Part shown: piece by piece, positions 1-12,075 of the stretch
How positions within the stretch are numbered: position 1 is the stretch's first letter
How the letters are laid out: the number at the start of each line of letters is the position of its first letter
Notes under the pieces: model-generated
What the model saw: only the letters and a program-made list of their open reading frames with translations
Database searches by the model: none
What the model was told of the DNA's origin: nothing
Made by a program: the position numbers and the translations under genes
Source: Callaeas wilsoni
Lineage: Eukaryota > Chordata > Aves > Passeriformes > Callaeidae
Reading direction: 5' to 3'
Assembly (NCBI GenBank): GCA_013398955.1
Contig: VWPU01017411.1
Span: 310,001 to 374,000, forward strand
DNA: 64,000 nt

Positions 1-2163
1 TTTGCCTTCACCTTCTGGTGCTTGTTATACGTTTCCTTTCTCATTTTCCTGTTTACACATTTAGTCCCCTGGTTTAGGGACTCATAGCAGTTCTTTGTTT
101 TATGAAACTGACCCTTTAGAGGGCAACATGGATGTGTTTGTGTCCGTTAAACTGAAAGGAGGATAAAGGACCTGTCTTTGCCTTTCTTTATCTAAACCCT
201 TTTGAAACTTGGCCTCAGACACAAGTCTGTTGTATCCAAGTCTGCATTTCCCTGCATTCTTGGAATGAACCATCATTTTGTTAAATGAATGAATCAGTAT
301 TTAGCCTGTGATCCAAAACTTCAGCTGATTAATGCTGTTGAAGAATTTTCTGACTACAGGAAGAAATGAAGTGAAACTGGGCTCTTCCTAAAACTTCAGG
401 CACATACTGCTGACACATGTAGCAATCTTTTGGAACCAACAGCAGCAGATCCTCTTTCTGTTTCCACTGAGGAGTCTCATACTCTCCTCTTGCAAAATCT
501 CAGGATTTTTCTACTAAGTGAGCAACGGACCTCCAACAACTTCCTACAATGCGGGGCATGTGTCATGCAGATGAGCAGCTTTGATCTTATGCAATAATGA
601 GCAGCAATGCTTACGTAGACATGCCTTATTTTTTAAGCACTTCCCAGGAAAGCAAGATAGATGACTTTTTTTGCTCAGTCCAGTGTTTGAGGCAAAATGA
701 GCATTACAATTAGTTGTGAGTTAGGAGGAAAAGGGAAATTCCCAGCTGGAGGTAGCAAATTTTGTGTTGGACTTTGGGTAGATCCCTTAATGTCATTACT
801 ATGTAAGTACTTTAATAACCTTTGCCTATGACTTATATGGATCATACAATTAACTGGAACCAAACTGTATTGCTCCTTTCAAGTCAACATTCACATCACC
901 GAGATGCATCACTAATTGTTTTTATTAAATAAGACTGATTTTTTGCATAATCGGCTCTCTGAAGGACTGGGATTGCTCTATGCTTCCGTGGAAAGAAGCC
1001 AGCACTTGGTCCCACTAGTACCTGCAGTGCTGATGAAGGGTGTCGTTTCCTTCTCATCATGAAGGCTACAAAAGCTGAGGTGCAACGCATGAGAGTACAT
1101 CCTGCTAGCAAGCGGAGTGAGAACTGAAGTGACACAGTTCCAACAACTGCAAAAATGATGCAAAACTGAAAAAGAAATAGCACTAATTCAGAGAAGTTCA
1201 GAGTAATAGAGAAAGCTCCACCCTTAGCCTATCCAGAAGCAAGAAGAACTATGACAGTTTCCAAAGTGTGACTGATCTCACCACCTTCCACACTGCAAAT
1301 GCAAGTCCTAGAACAAGCTTACTGTGGAGATGAAAATGACTGTTGTGCAACTAGCTGCAACTAATAAATTCAAAGTAAGGTAATACCATTTGTAATAAAA
1401 TAAAATATCAAACTAATTTACACTTCTAGAGTAGCATTAAGAACAATAATTAAGCTGCAGAAACTCTTTGGAGGCTCACAACTGTACAAACAAAGCCTCA
1501 ACCCCACTGAGCTTAAAGGGAGTGTTCATTTATGCACTTACACAAAGAGCAAAACCAACTTCTGCTGACAATACTTTGTTGTTTAAAATGGAAAACACAC
1601 GGAAGGAAGAACAAGTCTGACGTTCCAGAGAGGCGTTAGGGCATGCCCACTTGTATCAAGATGCAAAGCTGGGGCCTTATCAGAAAACTCTTCAAGGCAG
1701 ACACATTTCTTACTTAACCACTTTAAAAGATGCCAGCATATTGAAGTTGCAGTCATTTCTGAAAACGAATGAAGAATATGTTAAAGCACAAATAAAGCAA
1801 ATAAAAACGAGGAATCACAGCTTCCTAATGCTTAGGAAACCTCTTTTATAAGCAAGTGCTGGAAGGAAAAGCTGGTAGCTTGCCTAATTTTAGAGCTGAG
1901 GGGCCTACAGATGCTGACGGTTGTACATCTGCTTTGCTTGTCTTCTGAGGGACAGGAATCAACTGCAGTCCAGGAGCTCTGTAGGCACAAGTCCAAGGTA
2001 ATAATCTCAAAGTGGCACAGCTGTGGTTCTTGATCAGTTCAAGTGTGTTTTGCACTCATGATCAGCAGCAAGACCCTACAGCCAAGGGGACTTCCGAGTA
2101 ATCTGAGTTCCCAGCTGTGGCAATAACCAAATCATCAAAGGATGATAAAGTCAATATTGCTTG

Positions 2164-2177
2164 GTTGCCTTGGGAAC
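2164..2177. promoter_or_regulatory. RFX/X-box-like imperfect inverted repeat
   Basis: The sequence reads GTTGCC, two spacer bases, then GGGAAC. RFX proteins bind the X-box, whose consensus is GTNRCC, 0-3 bases, RGYAAC. One position of the right half deviates (G where Y is expected). A further GGTAAC half-site follows about 30 bases on, near 2,205. Isolated matches of this kind also occur by chance, so binding is only a suggestion. Confidence 0.25.
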
Positions 2178-4182
2178 CAGACAAATGCCCAGACCTGTTC
2201 CCTTTGGTAACAGAGTAGGGCGATAAGTCATTGTTACTTCCCTCCTGTGAAACGTTCCCAGAGCTCCTGCTCTATGAGCTATGCGGGATGTGTCTTGCAG
2301 GTTTTGGAGAGATGAGCATTTCAGTGCGTGGCTTGCGTAATCAGAATTTTGGTTACGAACTTGCAATAAGCACGCTAAGAGGAGGGATATATTTGTTTTG
2401 TTTTGGCACCACAAGAACGCAGCTGCTTCAGTGCTGGCCCACGTGTGGCTGCCTTGGTGTGTGGGTGAAAAAGAGGTGGGATTGCCTGCACCCATCAGGG
2501 TAGATGAAGCTGGATGACTCAAAAGCAGACGTTGGATTAGAGCCCCCTCTATCTGACTCACAGAATTACCCCTTAACCACCAGCCACTTCTCAGAAAATG
2601 TGCCTAAATAAAATACTCAAACGGTATTCTTAGAATGGGGAGGGGAAAGGAAAAAAAAGCAGAAGAATCTATTTAAAGAGAAACCTCAGTGCTCACCTGA
2701 AGGACCCTACCAAAGTTCAAAAAAAGTTTGACCAGCAGCATCCTAATAGAGGCAGACCAATAATCCCTTCTTCAGGTCCAGAATAAAACTTGCATAAGTT
2801 CACTGTCTTGCACTTATTTCTCATTCATCTGAAAACTACTTCTATTAAACTACCCAAATCAGAAAAACACAACATATGCATAGAAAGAAAGGGTCCAAAA
2901 AGTCAGTCCTACAGCTGTTCTAACCACTTAAACATTTCAACAGTGTTTATAAATGTATGCCAAACTGGAATTATTTCTCTCATAATATTATGATTAGTAT
3001 AGTAAAGAACTCCAGTTTAAAAAATAATTGTGTAGCATCACTCATAAAGGAATATTATGCAAAGAATATTTGACCTAATGTTTTGGTTCAAAGATTTCAG
3101 TAATGACAGTAGAAATCCAAACATTGACATTAGTCTAATTTCTCTGATGCTGTCCAACTGAGAGATACTGTAGCATTCCTCTGTCACAAATCATCATCAA
3201 GACACTTCAGAAATTACAGTAGTCTGGCTAGCTCTTTCCCTTTTTACATTAAATTCTTCACAGACTTGAAGTGTAAGATGCATAAAACAAGAAGCAATTC
3301 TTTAAAATTTCTATTGACATCTAAAATAAGAACATCTTAGTAAGACTCCCAGCAATACCTTAACATATGCCATTAAAAAGAAAGGGAAAAAAACCCCTAA
3401 ATTAGGTGAAAAGCAAAGGGAAAATATTCTCTTAAGGAAAAATGTTATATATCAATAGTTCCAACACAGAATAACAAATGCAGATTTAGGAAGACTGAGA
3501 AGAGGAACTTTATTCATATTGACTGGGGAATATAAGGATGACAAGCAGAATACATACCTCGAGACATCAGAAACCAAAGACTTTGCTGCCCACTGTTGAA
3601 AAGGCAATCTCCAGCTCACAAAAAACTACCTTTGGTATGCTCTGCAGGCTGACATTTCTGACATTTAGGGAAACATCTTCCAATAAAGCAGTAGGTGACA
3701 GAAAGTACAAATTATTTGAGCCCTCATCTGAAAATCAACAAAATGCAGACCCAAAAGATCGGTTGAATTTCTGAATATTTTCTAATCTTGCTAAATCCTC
3801 ATCAGTCTCAAAGGCAAAAGATTACCAACACTCAAGCTGAACAAGAATGATCTAAGGGATATTCAACAGGGATTCAGCATACTCTCTCCTTGAGTTTGAT
3901 TTATGACTGGTCATCTTTGCTTTAATGCCCTAGAAGTCTCTCCTACATAATATATGTTATCAAGATTGAGTAAATTACAAAAGAAGCATCATGCATAATT
4001 CTAATTCTCTTCTCACAACAGGATGTTTATTTCCTGTTTCAAGATAGCAAAAAGGATTTCCAGTTATCATATTACAACAATTTACAAAAAATGCCTGTAG
4101 GCAGGAAGTTCATGAAGAGTGAAACTGGCTTATAACTAGGTTAGCACATGTGAATGGACTCTGAAATGTAAATTTATCTTGT

Positions 4183-4197
4183 AAAAAAAAAAAAAAA
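4183..4197. repeat. Poly-A run (A15)
   Basis: Fifteen consecutive A residues are followed by an A/G-rich tail. No target-site duplication or recognisable retrotransposon body was seen upstream, so this is listed as a simple homopolymer and not as a retroposon tail. Confidence 0.85.
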
Positions 4198-5651
4198 GAA
4201 AAGGAGCATCAGCAGATACACCCAGGTATTAAATGAACCAAAGGTCATAGTGGCAAGATTACTGCCTAGAACAAGAGGTCCCTGGTTGGGGATGGAACAT
4301 CCAGGCACCCATTGTGAAACTAATTACAATAAAGCTAAGTCAGTCTTTTAAATAAATAACTCTTTGTGTCCTAAGGAATAAAAGTGAAAAGACCTCATCT
4401 TTCAGTCTCTTACTTTTCATCAGCCCCTTTGGGCAGAACTGGATCCTCACTCTGACCTCCTGCAGATGCCTATGCACGTGCCTCAGGCTGTCTGAGAGCA
4501 GGGTTTGGCCTCTGGTGGACCTCAAGCAAAGTTATGTGCATGCAGAGAAAATTCAGACTTGCACAGGGACTGCAAACTTACAGAAAACATAAGCCCCAGG
4601 GAAAATGGAGTGATCTGAAATGATTGCATACTATCTTCAGAAGATGCAACCTGAAGACTTGTTCTTTGAAGGTGGGATGGCATCCAGGAAATGTCCTGTT
4701 CTCTTTGGAAGGTCCATTGTGGAGAGGTGGTAGGTGCTCAAAGCATGCCATGCCTGCTCTATACTTGGCAATTGACCCCAAACAGAGGTACAACAATGCT
4801 AAACTCCTTTAGTGTGTGGAAAGCCAGAGCCAACATCACCATCTTTGAAGTCCTTTTCCTTCCCACCTCCATCCCGGCATGTCCCTAGAATGTAGGTGTG
4901 GGTCCTGCTGAAAGCCAGGCTGAAACTTTCCAGGGCTGCTGCATTACCATGTAGGGTGTCCCTCTGGACTTCTGTGATGTGTATGGGTGGTGTAAGCAGC
5001 CACATGCAGTCCGGCCTCCTCTCTTACTAGGTTCTGCCCTGGATGAAGCAGCACTCCCTCACTGAGAGCACAGATAAAGAAAATTATCATCAGGAAATTA
5101 AATTCCTCAAGCTTCAAGTGCATGTGCAAAGGAATCATTAATCAGCTGTGTGAAGGAAGGATGGATGCTCTGGTCCACTGTAGGCATACATGTAATTAGA
5201 AGGTGCAGTGCAACATCACAGATACCATTAATTAGAAGAGCAGCCATTCTCTGAACTTTGAGCTTCTATTTCATTTAACTTTCTGAAACCCACTTGGCAT
5301 GTGGCTTACAGATCAGGGTACTTGCTATTCTGATGATTACTCCAGGCCGTCAACATTTCCACAGAATTTTCCAGGAACACATGCCTGGGAAACTACAGGG
5401 GAGTGTTTAGCAGGTATGGACAAAGCCTCAAAGATAATTCACTAGAACCAGGGAGGCATCCATCTTTCAATAGGATGAAATTAAATACAGAGCAAATGTC
5501 ACTAAAACGATCTCATCCTTTTCAGAAGTTGATCCTCAACTGTTATCAACTGAGAGAATTGCACCATTTTGCAAAGAACAACCTCAGACCCAGCTGGATA
5601 TCTGACTGAAAGATTGCAACATATTAAGTACAAGTCAGAGAATTGGAAATA

Positions 5652-5715
5652 AATTCCTCTCACTGAAAGTGGTGTAAACCTGGAGTAATACCACTGATGT
5701 CAGCTGAGTAACACA
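5652..5715. repeat. Possible ancient MITE-like amniote repeat fragment
   Basis: A stretch with GGTGTAAAC, GGAGTAATACCACTGA and GTCAGCTGAGTAACAC resembles, from memory, a widespread old reptile/bird repeat. That repeat is built around 'GGTGTAAACTGG...TCCACTGAAGTCA' blocks. Similar pieces occur near 25,730 and 35,770 in this window. The match is by eye only and the boundaries are approximate. Confidence 0.33.
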
Positions 5716-8700
5716 GATTGCCACCACTGTGCTTTAAAGAACTTGGTATTTGATCTCATTCTTTTTCATGAATTCACCTTAGAAGCCCATCAGGCATAGT
5801 CAGTTCTTTTGTCTTTGCTATGCTGCTACTGCTGTAATTAATCTTTTTCCAACCACCCTATTGGCAATTTCCCTAATGCACACATCCTCCCTCTCCCTCC
5901 CTCCCTCTCCATCTCTTTCTCCTCCAATTCCTCTCTGCCTTGCACTTCCTCCCTCACCAGCCTTTTGGGAACACAGCATCTTTTCTCTTAGCCTGTGAGC
6001 CAGATTGTCTTTAAACTCTTCTTATCAAGGTACAGAAGTCTTTTACTCAGATGTATCTGTGCCCTGAATTTGGCCTTAGTTATTGAAATGGTGATATAAA
6101 TTAAACCTTCATGTTAACATTAGTACTAATATGGCTACTTGGCAGTGTGGGTGTAAGTAAATTCTTGTTAATACACTTTAAGTTCTGACCCGAGGGATAT
6201 GTGTTATTATTTTAAATAATCTATAATTTTTTTTAATCTAAAAAAAAACTTAAACTCATTTTGAGTCATGTGGATCATTTGACACTACAAATCATTTCTT
6301 AGTATATTTTTAGCTATCAAATTGAAGCTTATTTCAAAGCAAAATATTTTCAAGCAAATACAATCAAGATGGGTTTCTTCTAAAAAGAACTGAGGTGAAA
6401 AAATAATTTTCTGAAATGCACTGAGATGAAAATTCTGACCAAGAAAACAAAATTGGCATCAGAAATGTAATTTTAGTTAACCCCAACAGGCAGATTCATT
6501 TGAAAAAACATCTTTCAAATATTCTGCTTGGGGGGGAAAACAGTCCTTCAACTCTGGTTTGCTTTTATCATGTGCTGTAGGCAAAGCAAGGACTGGGGGC
6601 TTTTGCCTGGACTGGTGGGTCAGTGAACTCCTGCGAGGGAAGTGAGTGTGGCCAGGCAACAGCTGCTCACCAGTGCCTTGTGCTCTCACAGGTGCTGGAG
6701 TCTGGGGAACCTGCCTGCCACTTGTCCTTGCCCATTGAACCTTTTGCTTCTATTAAGAGTTGCCCTCCCTGTATGACAATGGCAGGGATGTCTGTGTTTG
6801 TACAGCCCACCCAGATTCACAATCTACTGATTATGTGATTCTTCACCAAAATAAATAGGCAGGAAATTTAAACAAAAACTTTTAATAAGTTCTCATCATA
6901 ATAATAGTGTACAGACAGATTGATATGTATACTACAGCACTTTCCCAAATTGCTTTTTTCCCTTACCAAGCAACCTCTCTGCTGCCTCTGTGATGACAGG
7001 TGAACTCTCTAATTTCCTCTCTCAGGCCTGTGAACCATCTAAATCCTCCTCTTCCTGAAAGAAGCCCCCCATCCCTTCTTGATCCATGTGTCATGCTGTG
7101 CACTGCACACCCTAACAGTACAAACAACATTAGAGACACTGGGGTGGAAGTGTACAGGCAGCACATCTCACCCACACAGGTGCACGCTCCCTGGACACTG
7201 AGGTGAGTGCAATCACTTTTTCACAGGTGCTCTTTCATCCAGGTCCATCTTTAGAAGCCAGCACAAAATGTGGTCACTGGTCACTTGAACAGCAGGAAAG
7301 CAGACATTCCATTGCTATTCATGTTACTGTGGGATAACACTGATCCTCATGACCAGAAAGGTTAACTCCAGAAGATTTTACACCCTGCTTTCTGTAATGG
7401 GCACATTGCACATGCATGTTGGTGGTTGTCCAGGCTGGATAACGGCCAAGTAGTATTTTCTTAACTTTTAATTCTCACACACAGATGCAGACAATTAACA
7501 TATTCCTGCCACTGATGTTCCCACCATAATTTTTATTTATTCAGTGGTAAACATGACTTTGGTGGAAAAAGCAGCAATAATAGACCTTGAGCTCTTCTAT
7601 TACCACACCACTGACATCTGGTTTGACAATAATAGTCCAGACAGAAACAGATTTGGAATAGTGTGGTATTCATTGCAGACGACGATGGAAATTTACCTCA
7701 GAACTTCCTGAGGGTGCCAGGTCTGAAGTGTTCTAGCATTGAACTCCTCGCAGTTTCCTGGAGCTCCTGGCCCTCCTAGATCCATAGGACAGGCCTTTAT
7801 GAGACATTTTGTCCTTGTGCTTCGTTCTGCTGTCAGTGACTGGTGCATAAGGACTCTGAAACCCTCATGGCTGCAGTTAGAGGTCCCTGAGGAGTTTGTA
7901 TGGTCCCCTTACCAGTGTGTGAGATCACCCTCTGAACATCACCAGAAACTTCTACACGGTAACCCATGCTGTCTTCCCATCTCCAGCCTCACACCAGCTT
8001 TGGTCTCCCTATCTCACAAGCCTTGGGTCTGCTGAAGGCAGAGTGATGGGATGAGGTTTTCTTCCTGTAGGGTCAGCCCTGTCTGTGTTTGCTCAGTAGT
8101 TTCACACAGAGGAATGGGCAGTCACTATTAGAACCACAGTATGAAAGAGTTCAAAGATCTGCTTCAGCTTTCCAGAAATCAAAGTACTGTGACAGTACAG
8201 CCATCGCTAAATGGGTTATAACTCGAGAGATATATTGCAGAGTGGGCACATGCAAACAAGCTTGAATGCCCAGACCCAGGTGAACCCTGTGGTAAAGGGT
8301 CAGTGATGCTTTTCCTGCCTTCTGTTTGCCTCTTCCCTGCTTTCCAGGTTTCACTCATTTACCGACTGTGCACCTCTCTTTAAATTAATTTCTGCTCAGT
8401 GCTGACCTGTTACACTGAATGGATTTTTTTCTGAGCCTGTTAGGGAGATGCAGAGACTGCCTTCATTCAGATTGTTCAACAATCTTATCCATAACCTCTT
8501 CCTAACAGGTGTTCAACACATCCCAACAGGATATATTTATCCTGAAGCTTCCTTACTGCTTTAAACAAAACCTCATATTCCCTGTGCCTTCCCTTTCTCC
8601 TTCCTTTGATCCATCCTTTTTTAAGCTTTGTTTGTGCTATTAATAATCGAGAGTTCAGCGCTGTCAGCACATTCAACACAGCAGAGAACAAAGGGCAGAA

Positions 8701-8780
8701 AACAGCCCCACCCAAAATGAGTTTACAGCCTAATGAAGGCAAACAAAACCCTCCACTTGGCTGGCTGCACAGGGTGGCAG
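5716..8780. other. Non-coding DNA with CT-rich simple sequence
   Basis: I see no gene. A polypyrimidine segment made of repeated CTCCCT units lies at about 5,886-5,935. Short frames here (98 codons or fewer) have no recognisable domain. The rest looks like unique intergenic or intronic sequence. Confidence 0.65.
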
Positions 8781-9235
8781 GCTGAATGGGAACTCCTGGG
8801 CTGGGACGAGGCTGGGGGGAGGAGGGGGATGTCCTTCAAAAACCACATTTTTTAAGTGGACAAGAGCCTGCTTATTCACAAAAGAAAGAGTTTAAGGGGA
8901 AAGTTCCTGAAAGTGAAAATGAAAGCCTGATGAAGCAATTTTTGGGCAAAGGGACGCCAGACAGATGGAGATAGGGAGATGGGTGGGTGCAGAATGTAAG
9001 TGAGGAGAGATATGCAGCTTAAATAGCTAATCAGTAAGAGGGCAAAGGCACCCAGACACCCTGCGAAGACACACTCATAAAGAACCAGGGACAGATGGAG
9101 CCAGAGCTGTGCAGAGCCTTTGAAGGAGCAGATAAGCAGGTTGAATTTAATGGGGGAATGTGAGAGGTTGTAACTGAAGAGCTCAGGACACAGAGGATCA
9201 TTAAGAATTTGCAAGGAGTATTGAGCATTGCATAA

Positions 9236-9377
9236 GGAGCTTGGAAAATCTCCTGTATTTGAAGGTTTTAAGGACAAGTTAGATAAACATCTGTTGGGAA
9301 TGCTGTAGATGTGGCTGATCCTGCCCTGGAGCAAGTGATGGGTCCGATGACCTTTTGAGCTCCCTTCCCTTTTCTAT
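9236..9377 (+). mobile_element. Old CR1 LINE fragment, 3' end
   Basis: The order of blocks follows the CR1 3' untranslated region. A 'TGTATTTGAAGGTTTTAAGG' block corresponds to the 'ATTCAAAGCCCGCCTGG' region. It is followed by GCTGATCCTGCCCTGGAGCA, then GTCCGATGACCTTTTGAGCT, then CCCTTCCCTTTTCTATG at the end. The fragment is strongly 5'-truncated and quite diverged, and it lacks the ATTCTATG repeat, so it is an old insertion. No reverse transcriptase coding remains. Confidence 0.72.
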
Positions 9378-9900
9378 GTGGGTGTGGTAGGCCGGGAAGA
9401 TAATTTGCCAGATGGTAAACACATTTTTGCCCAGATTGCAGCTGAATAAGGAGTACTGATTTAAGGGACGAGGGGGTCCCAGGCTGTACCACTGCGCGAA
9501 GGTATCACATGAAAGCTGGAAAGGAGAGGAAAGAATTAGGTTACTGCCCAGTCTTTTCTGCTGAGCGTCAGCCAAGTGTATCGGTGGGAGGGAATGAAAG
9601 AAAAGAAGAGATGAAAAATGGGTCAAAGATTGCAAGTGTAAATTCAGTTGTGTTCGATATGATGAAATTGTTCCTATGAAAACTATTGTATCGTTGAACG
9701 CCACTGTGTATTCACTCACAAGGCCATAAGTATGTCTTTCCCAGACTAGCTATAATAGACATCCTCATGTCTCTACTCTAAACAGACAATGCCAAGGGGG
9801 TCAGCAGAAGCAAGGAGAGGCACTCTACTCCAGCTATTCTGCAGGTGAAGTAGAAAGGAAAGAAGAGTCAGCGGCAAAACAAAGCAATCGAGTATTAGAA

Positions 9901-9912
9901 CACACACACACA
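9901..9912. repeat. Short CA dinucleotide run
   Basis: About six CA units. It is noted only as a small microsatellite. A similar short TG run lies at about 10,254-10,265. Confidence 0.8.
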
Positions 9913-11250
9913 GGAGACACTGAGATGGCAGCAAGAGAGGGTTTAAAGCAGGGAACAAAATGATATGCTTTGTAATAGGAAGATCCTCTTTAACAGCAAG
10001 ACCAACTATGCTAAAGTGAGCTGAATGAAACTTTTGGTTTAAACGACAATTCAGTGTTGCAGAGATAATATTTTCTATGTTCTTAAATTACTCTGAAAGG
10101 AGCTCAAAGTCTGCATCCAGAATGAGGAGGGAATCGAGATAGTGGAAAGGCAGGGAGGCATTGTGGTTTTACTTTATTAACCTTACCTAGATTCCCATGC
10201 TTCTTGCATTATTTAGAAAAGATAAGTCAAGTTTCAGACTCTCTAGCAAACTCCGTGTGTGTGTGCATATGCAGAGAATTTTTTACATTATGTCCCTGAA
10301 GAAACAAAATTTAAATCAGATAACAACTACTGAGAAGAACTGGGCATAGAAAGTACCAGTTGCAGAGCTAGGCTATTAGACTGAGGATTCCCTCCTGCTG
10401 TCAGGCATGAGGTTTGCTTCTGAAATGCAGGGTAAATGCTCAAAGCCAGAAGCAGGGTTTAGCCCAGGGCTTACTTCCAGTAAGATAAGGCCTTTGGGCC
10501 TCCAGAGTGTGGGTGCTATCATAACCATCTGGTGAGAGTCCTGTTGTGTCACTCTTGCAATTCATACTGGTAACGGAGAAGGAAGGAAAATAAAAGAAGG
10601 AATTAGAATACAGCTGATATAAAGCTGAGTTTGAGTTGATGAGTAGATCACAGCAATGTCAGAGCGATGGAGAAAAACCAGAAACAGAACAGGCAGGCAG
10701 TGGGTCATGGACGAGGAGACGGCCATGAGAGCTATCAGCAAGGACGGGGGAATGGCTTGCTAAGGGATTACCAGGCAATAAAAAAAGAACAGGCTGCAGA
10801 GCCAAAATAACAAAGAATCACTGAACGACTGGTCATAAACAAAAGGCTGAGAAGAGGGGAAGAATGTTCAGAGATATCTGAGGTGAAAATAATCAATGAG
10901 AAATTGATTATTTGAGTTACCATTGGTGACTTGGTAGTCACAGACTGGGGAAGACGGAAAGAGCAAGAAGCCTTGGCAGCAGCCAGAAAAGGTCATGTTG
11001 ACCTTGACCAACACCTTGTTAGTTGATGAAAGTGCCTCATTTCAGCCCCATAGCAGAGTAATGGATGGAAGACTCAAGGAAAGTCATGTGCACTTTCATA
11101 AGGTTTGAAGTCAAAGGGAGATAGAAGTTGTTGAGGAAGAAAAAGTCTAGATTAGATTTTAAAAGAAGAGATGAGAGGTGGGTCAGATGACAGAGGGAAA
11201 ATAAATTTAAATGTTGGGAAACTAAACTGTCTGTGACCTGGAAGATAGGG

Positions 11251-11823
11251 ATGAATGCAGCACTTTCAGGTCTTTGTTCATGGTTATGTATGCTATCTAT
11301 TAGCATTTCTAAAACTGAAAACATCTTCACTCAGAAGTAGTGGCAACATTTAGAGGCTGCTGAACTAATGACAAGAGAACTCTAGGCTATCAAGAGAACT
11401 CAGGGCTATTGCTACTGAAAAGAGGCTCCAGGCTCAACCAGCCAGTCACCAGCCAGACCTCTGCTGCTAGAGAAAAAGTACCATTTAGGTGCCCAGCTTC
11501 CACATCCCATCTGCATAGCTTCAACAAAGTGTCCAAAGTCCATCCAGAGTGGCTTTGAAACAGCATCAAAATTATATCTCTGCGTCTCTGTCCGTACATT
11601 TTATTACACAAGAAGCAAGGATCACAGCTTTCTGATAGCCACTCACCACCTGTACCTGGATGTTACTTCAGCTACTTTCTCTGCCTCCATTTTGCCCAGC
11701 AGTAGGTATAATACAGTGCTAATCTCACTGAAAACCAGTAGGAACTCTCATCCAGAGCTAAAAATCACAGACCTCACCTTTCCATGCAGCAGAAGCAAAT
11801 CTGCTATCTTCTGTGCGTGACTC
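11251..11823. other. Non-coding DNA, nothing distinctive
   Basis: Only short overlapping open frames are present (97 codons or fewer) and no RNA gene or transposon was recognised. Confidence 0.65.
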
Positions 11824-11864
11824 TGTGTGTGTGTATATACCTGTGTATATATATATATATATAT
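11824..11864. repeat. Compound TG/TA microsatellite
   Basis: A TG run (11,824-11,834) passes through a short interruption into a TA run of about nine to ten units ending at about 11,864. Such alternating purine-pyrimidine DNA is usually length-polymorphic. It sits immediately before the TAAT-rich block. Confidence 0.9.
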
Positions 11865-11869
11865 GCATG

Positions 11870-12075
11870 ATTCATAAGTGATCTATCATCATTAATTCAT
11901 TAGATATTCATTGTAATTACCCTGCTTGTGATGAATTAATTTGTCATTAATTTAGATGTCACATGTACAGTGCCTTTTCAAGGATTGCCATATGATTCAA
12001 CCTTAATTAATCTACCTCTAAAGCAAAATGCTAACAATCAATTCACATTACTGGGATGCTTAGGCTGTCAGCAGG
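11870..12075. promoter_or_regulatory. Candidate conserved non-coding element rich in homeodomain sites
   Basis: Many ATTA/TAAT cores fall within about 200 bases: ATTAATTCATTAG at about 11,891, GTAATTAC at about 11,914, GAATTAATT at about 11,934, CATTAATT at about 11,945 and TTAATTAA at 12,003-12,010. No low-complexity repeat explains them. Homeodomain proteins recognise TAAT cores, and such clusters are typical of developmental enhancers. Conservation was not tested. Confidence 0.4.

Larger units (their letters stand above)
1..5649. other. Non-coding AT-rich DNA, no gene seen
   Basis: Both strands hold only short open frames (up to 136 codons) that overlap each other, lack recognisable domains and show no codon structure. 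I see no tRNA-like cloverleaf and no clear transposon. The stretch contains AATAAA-type hexamers at background level, one A15 run (separate entry) and an RFX-like motif near 2,164. It is most simply intergenic or intronic sequence. Confidence 0.7.
8781..11250. other. Purine-rich non-coding stretch, possible degraded old repeat, contains a CR1 piece
   Basis: On the + strand this stretch is noticeably enriched in A and G. Phrases such as AGAGCCTTTGAAGGAGCAG (about 9,113), TTGAATTTAATGGG (about 9,141) and GTCAGAGCGATGG (about 10,659) recall, from memory, an old interspersed repeat common in turtles and crocodiles. I cannot name the family with confidence. Minus-strand frames of up to 152 codons (for example 8,876-9,334) are translations of this biased DNA and look spurious. 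Confidence 0.35.
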
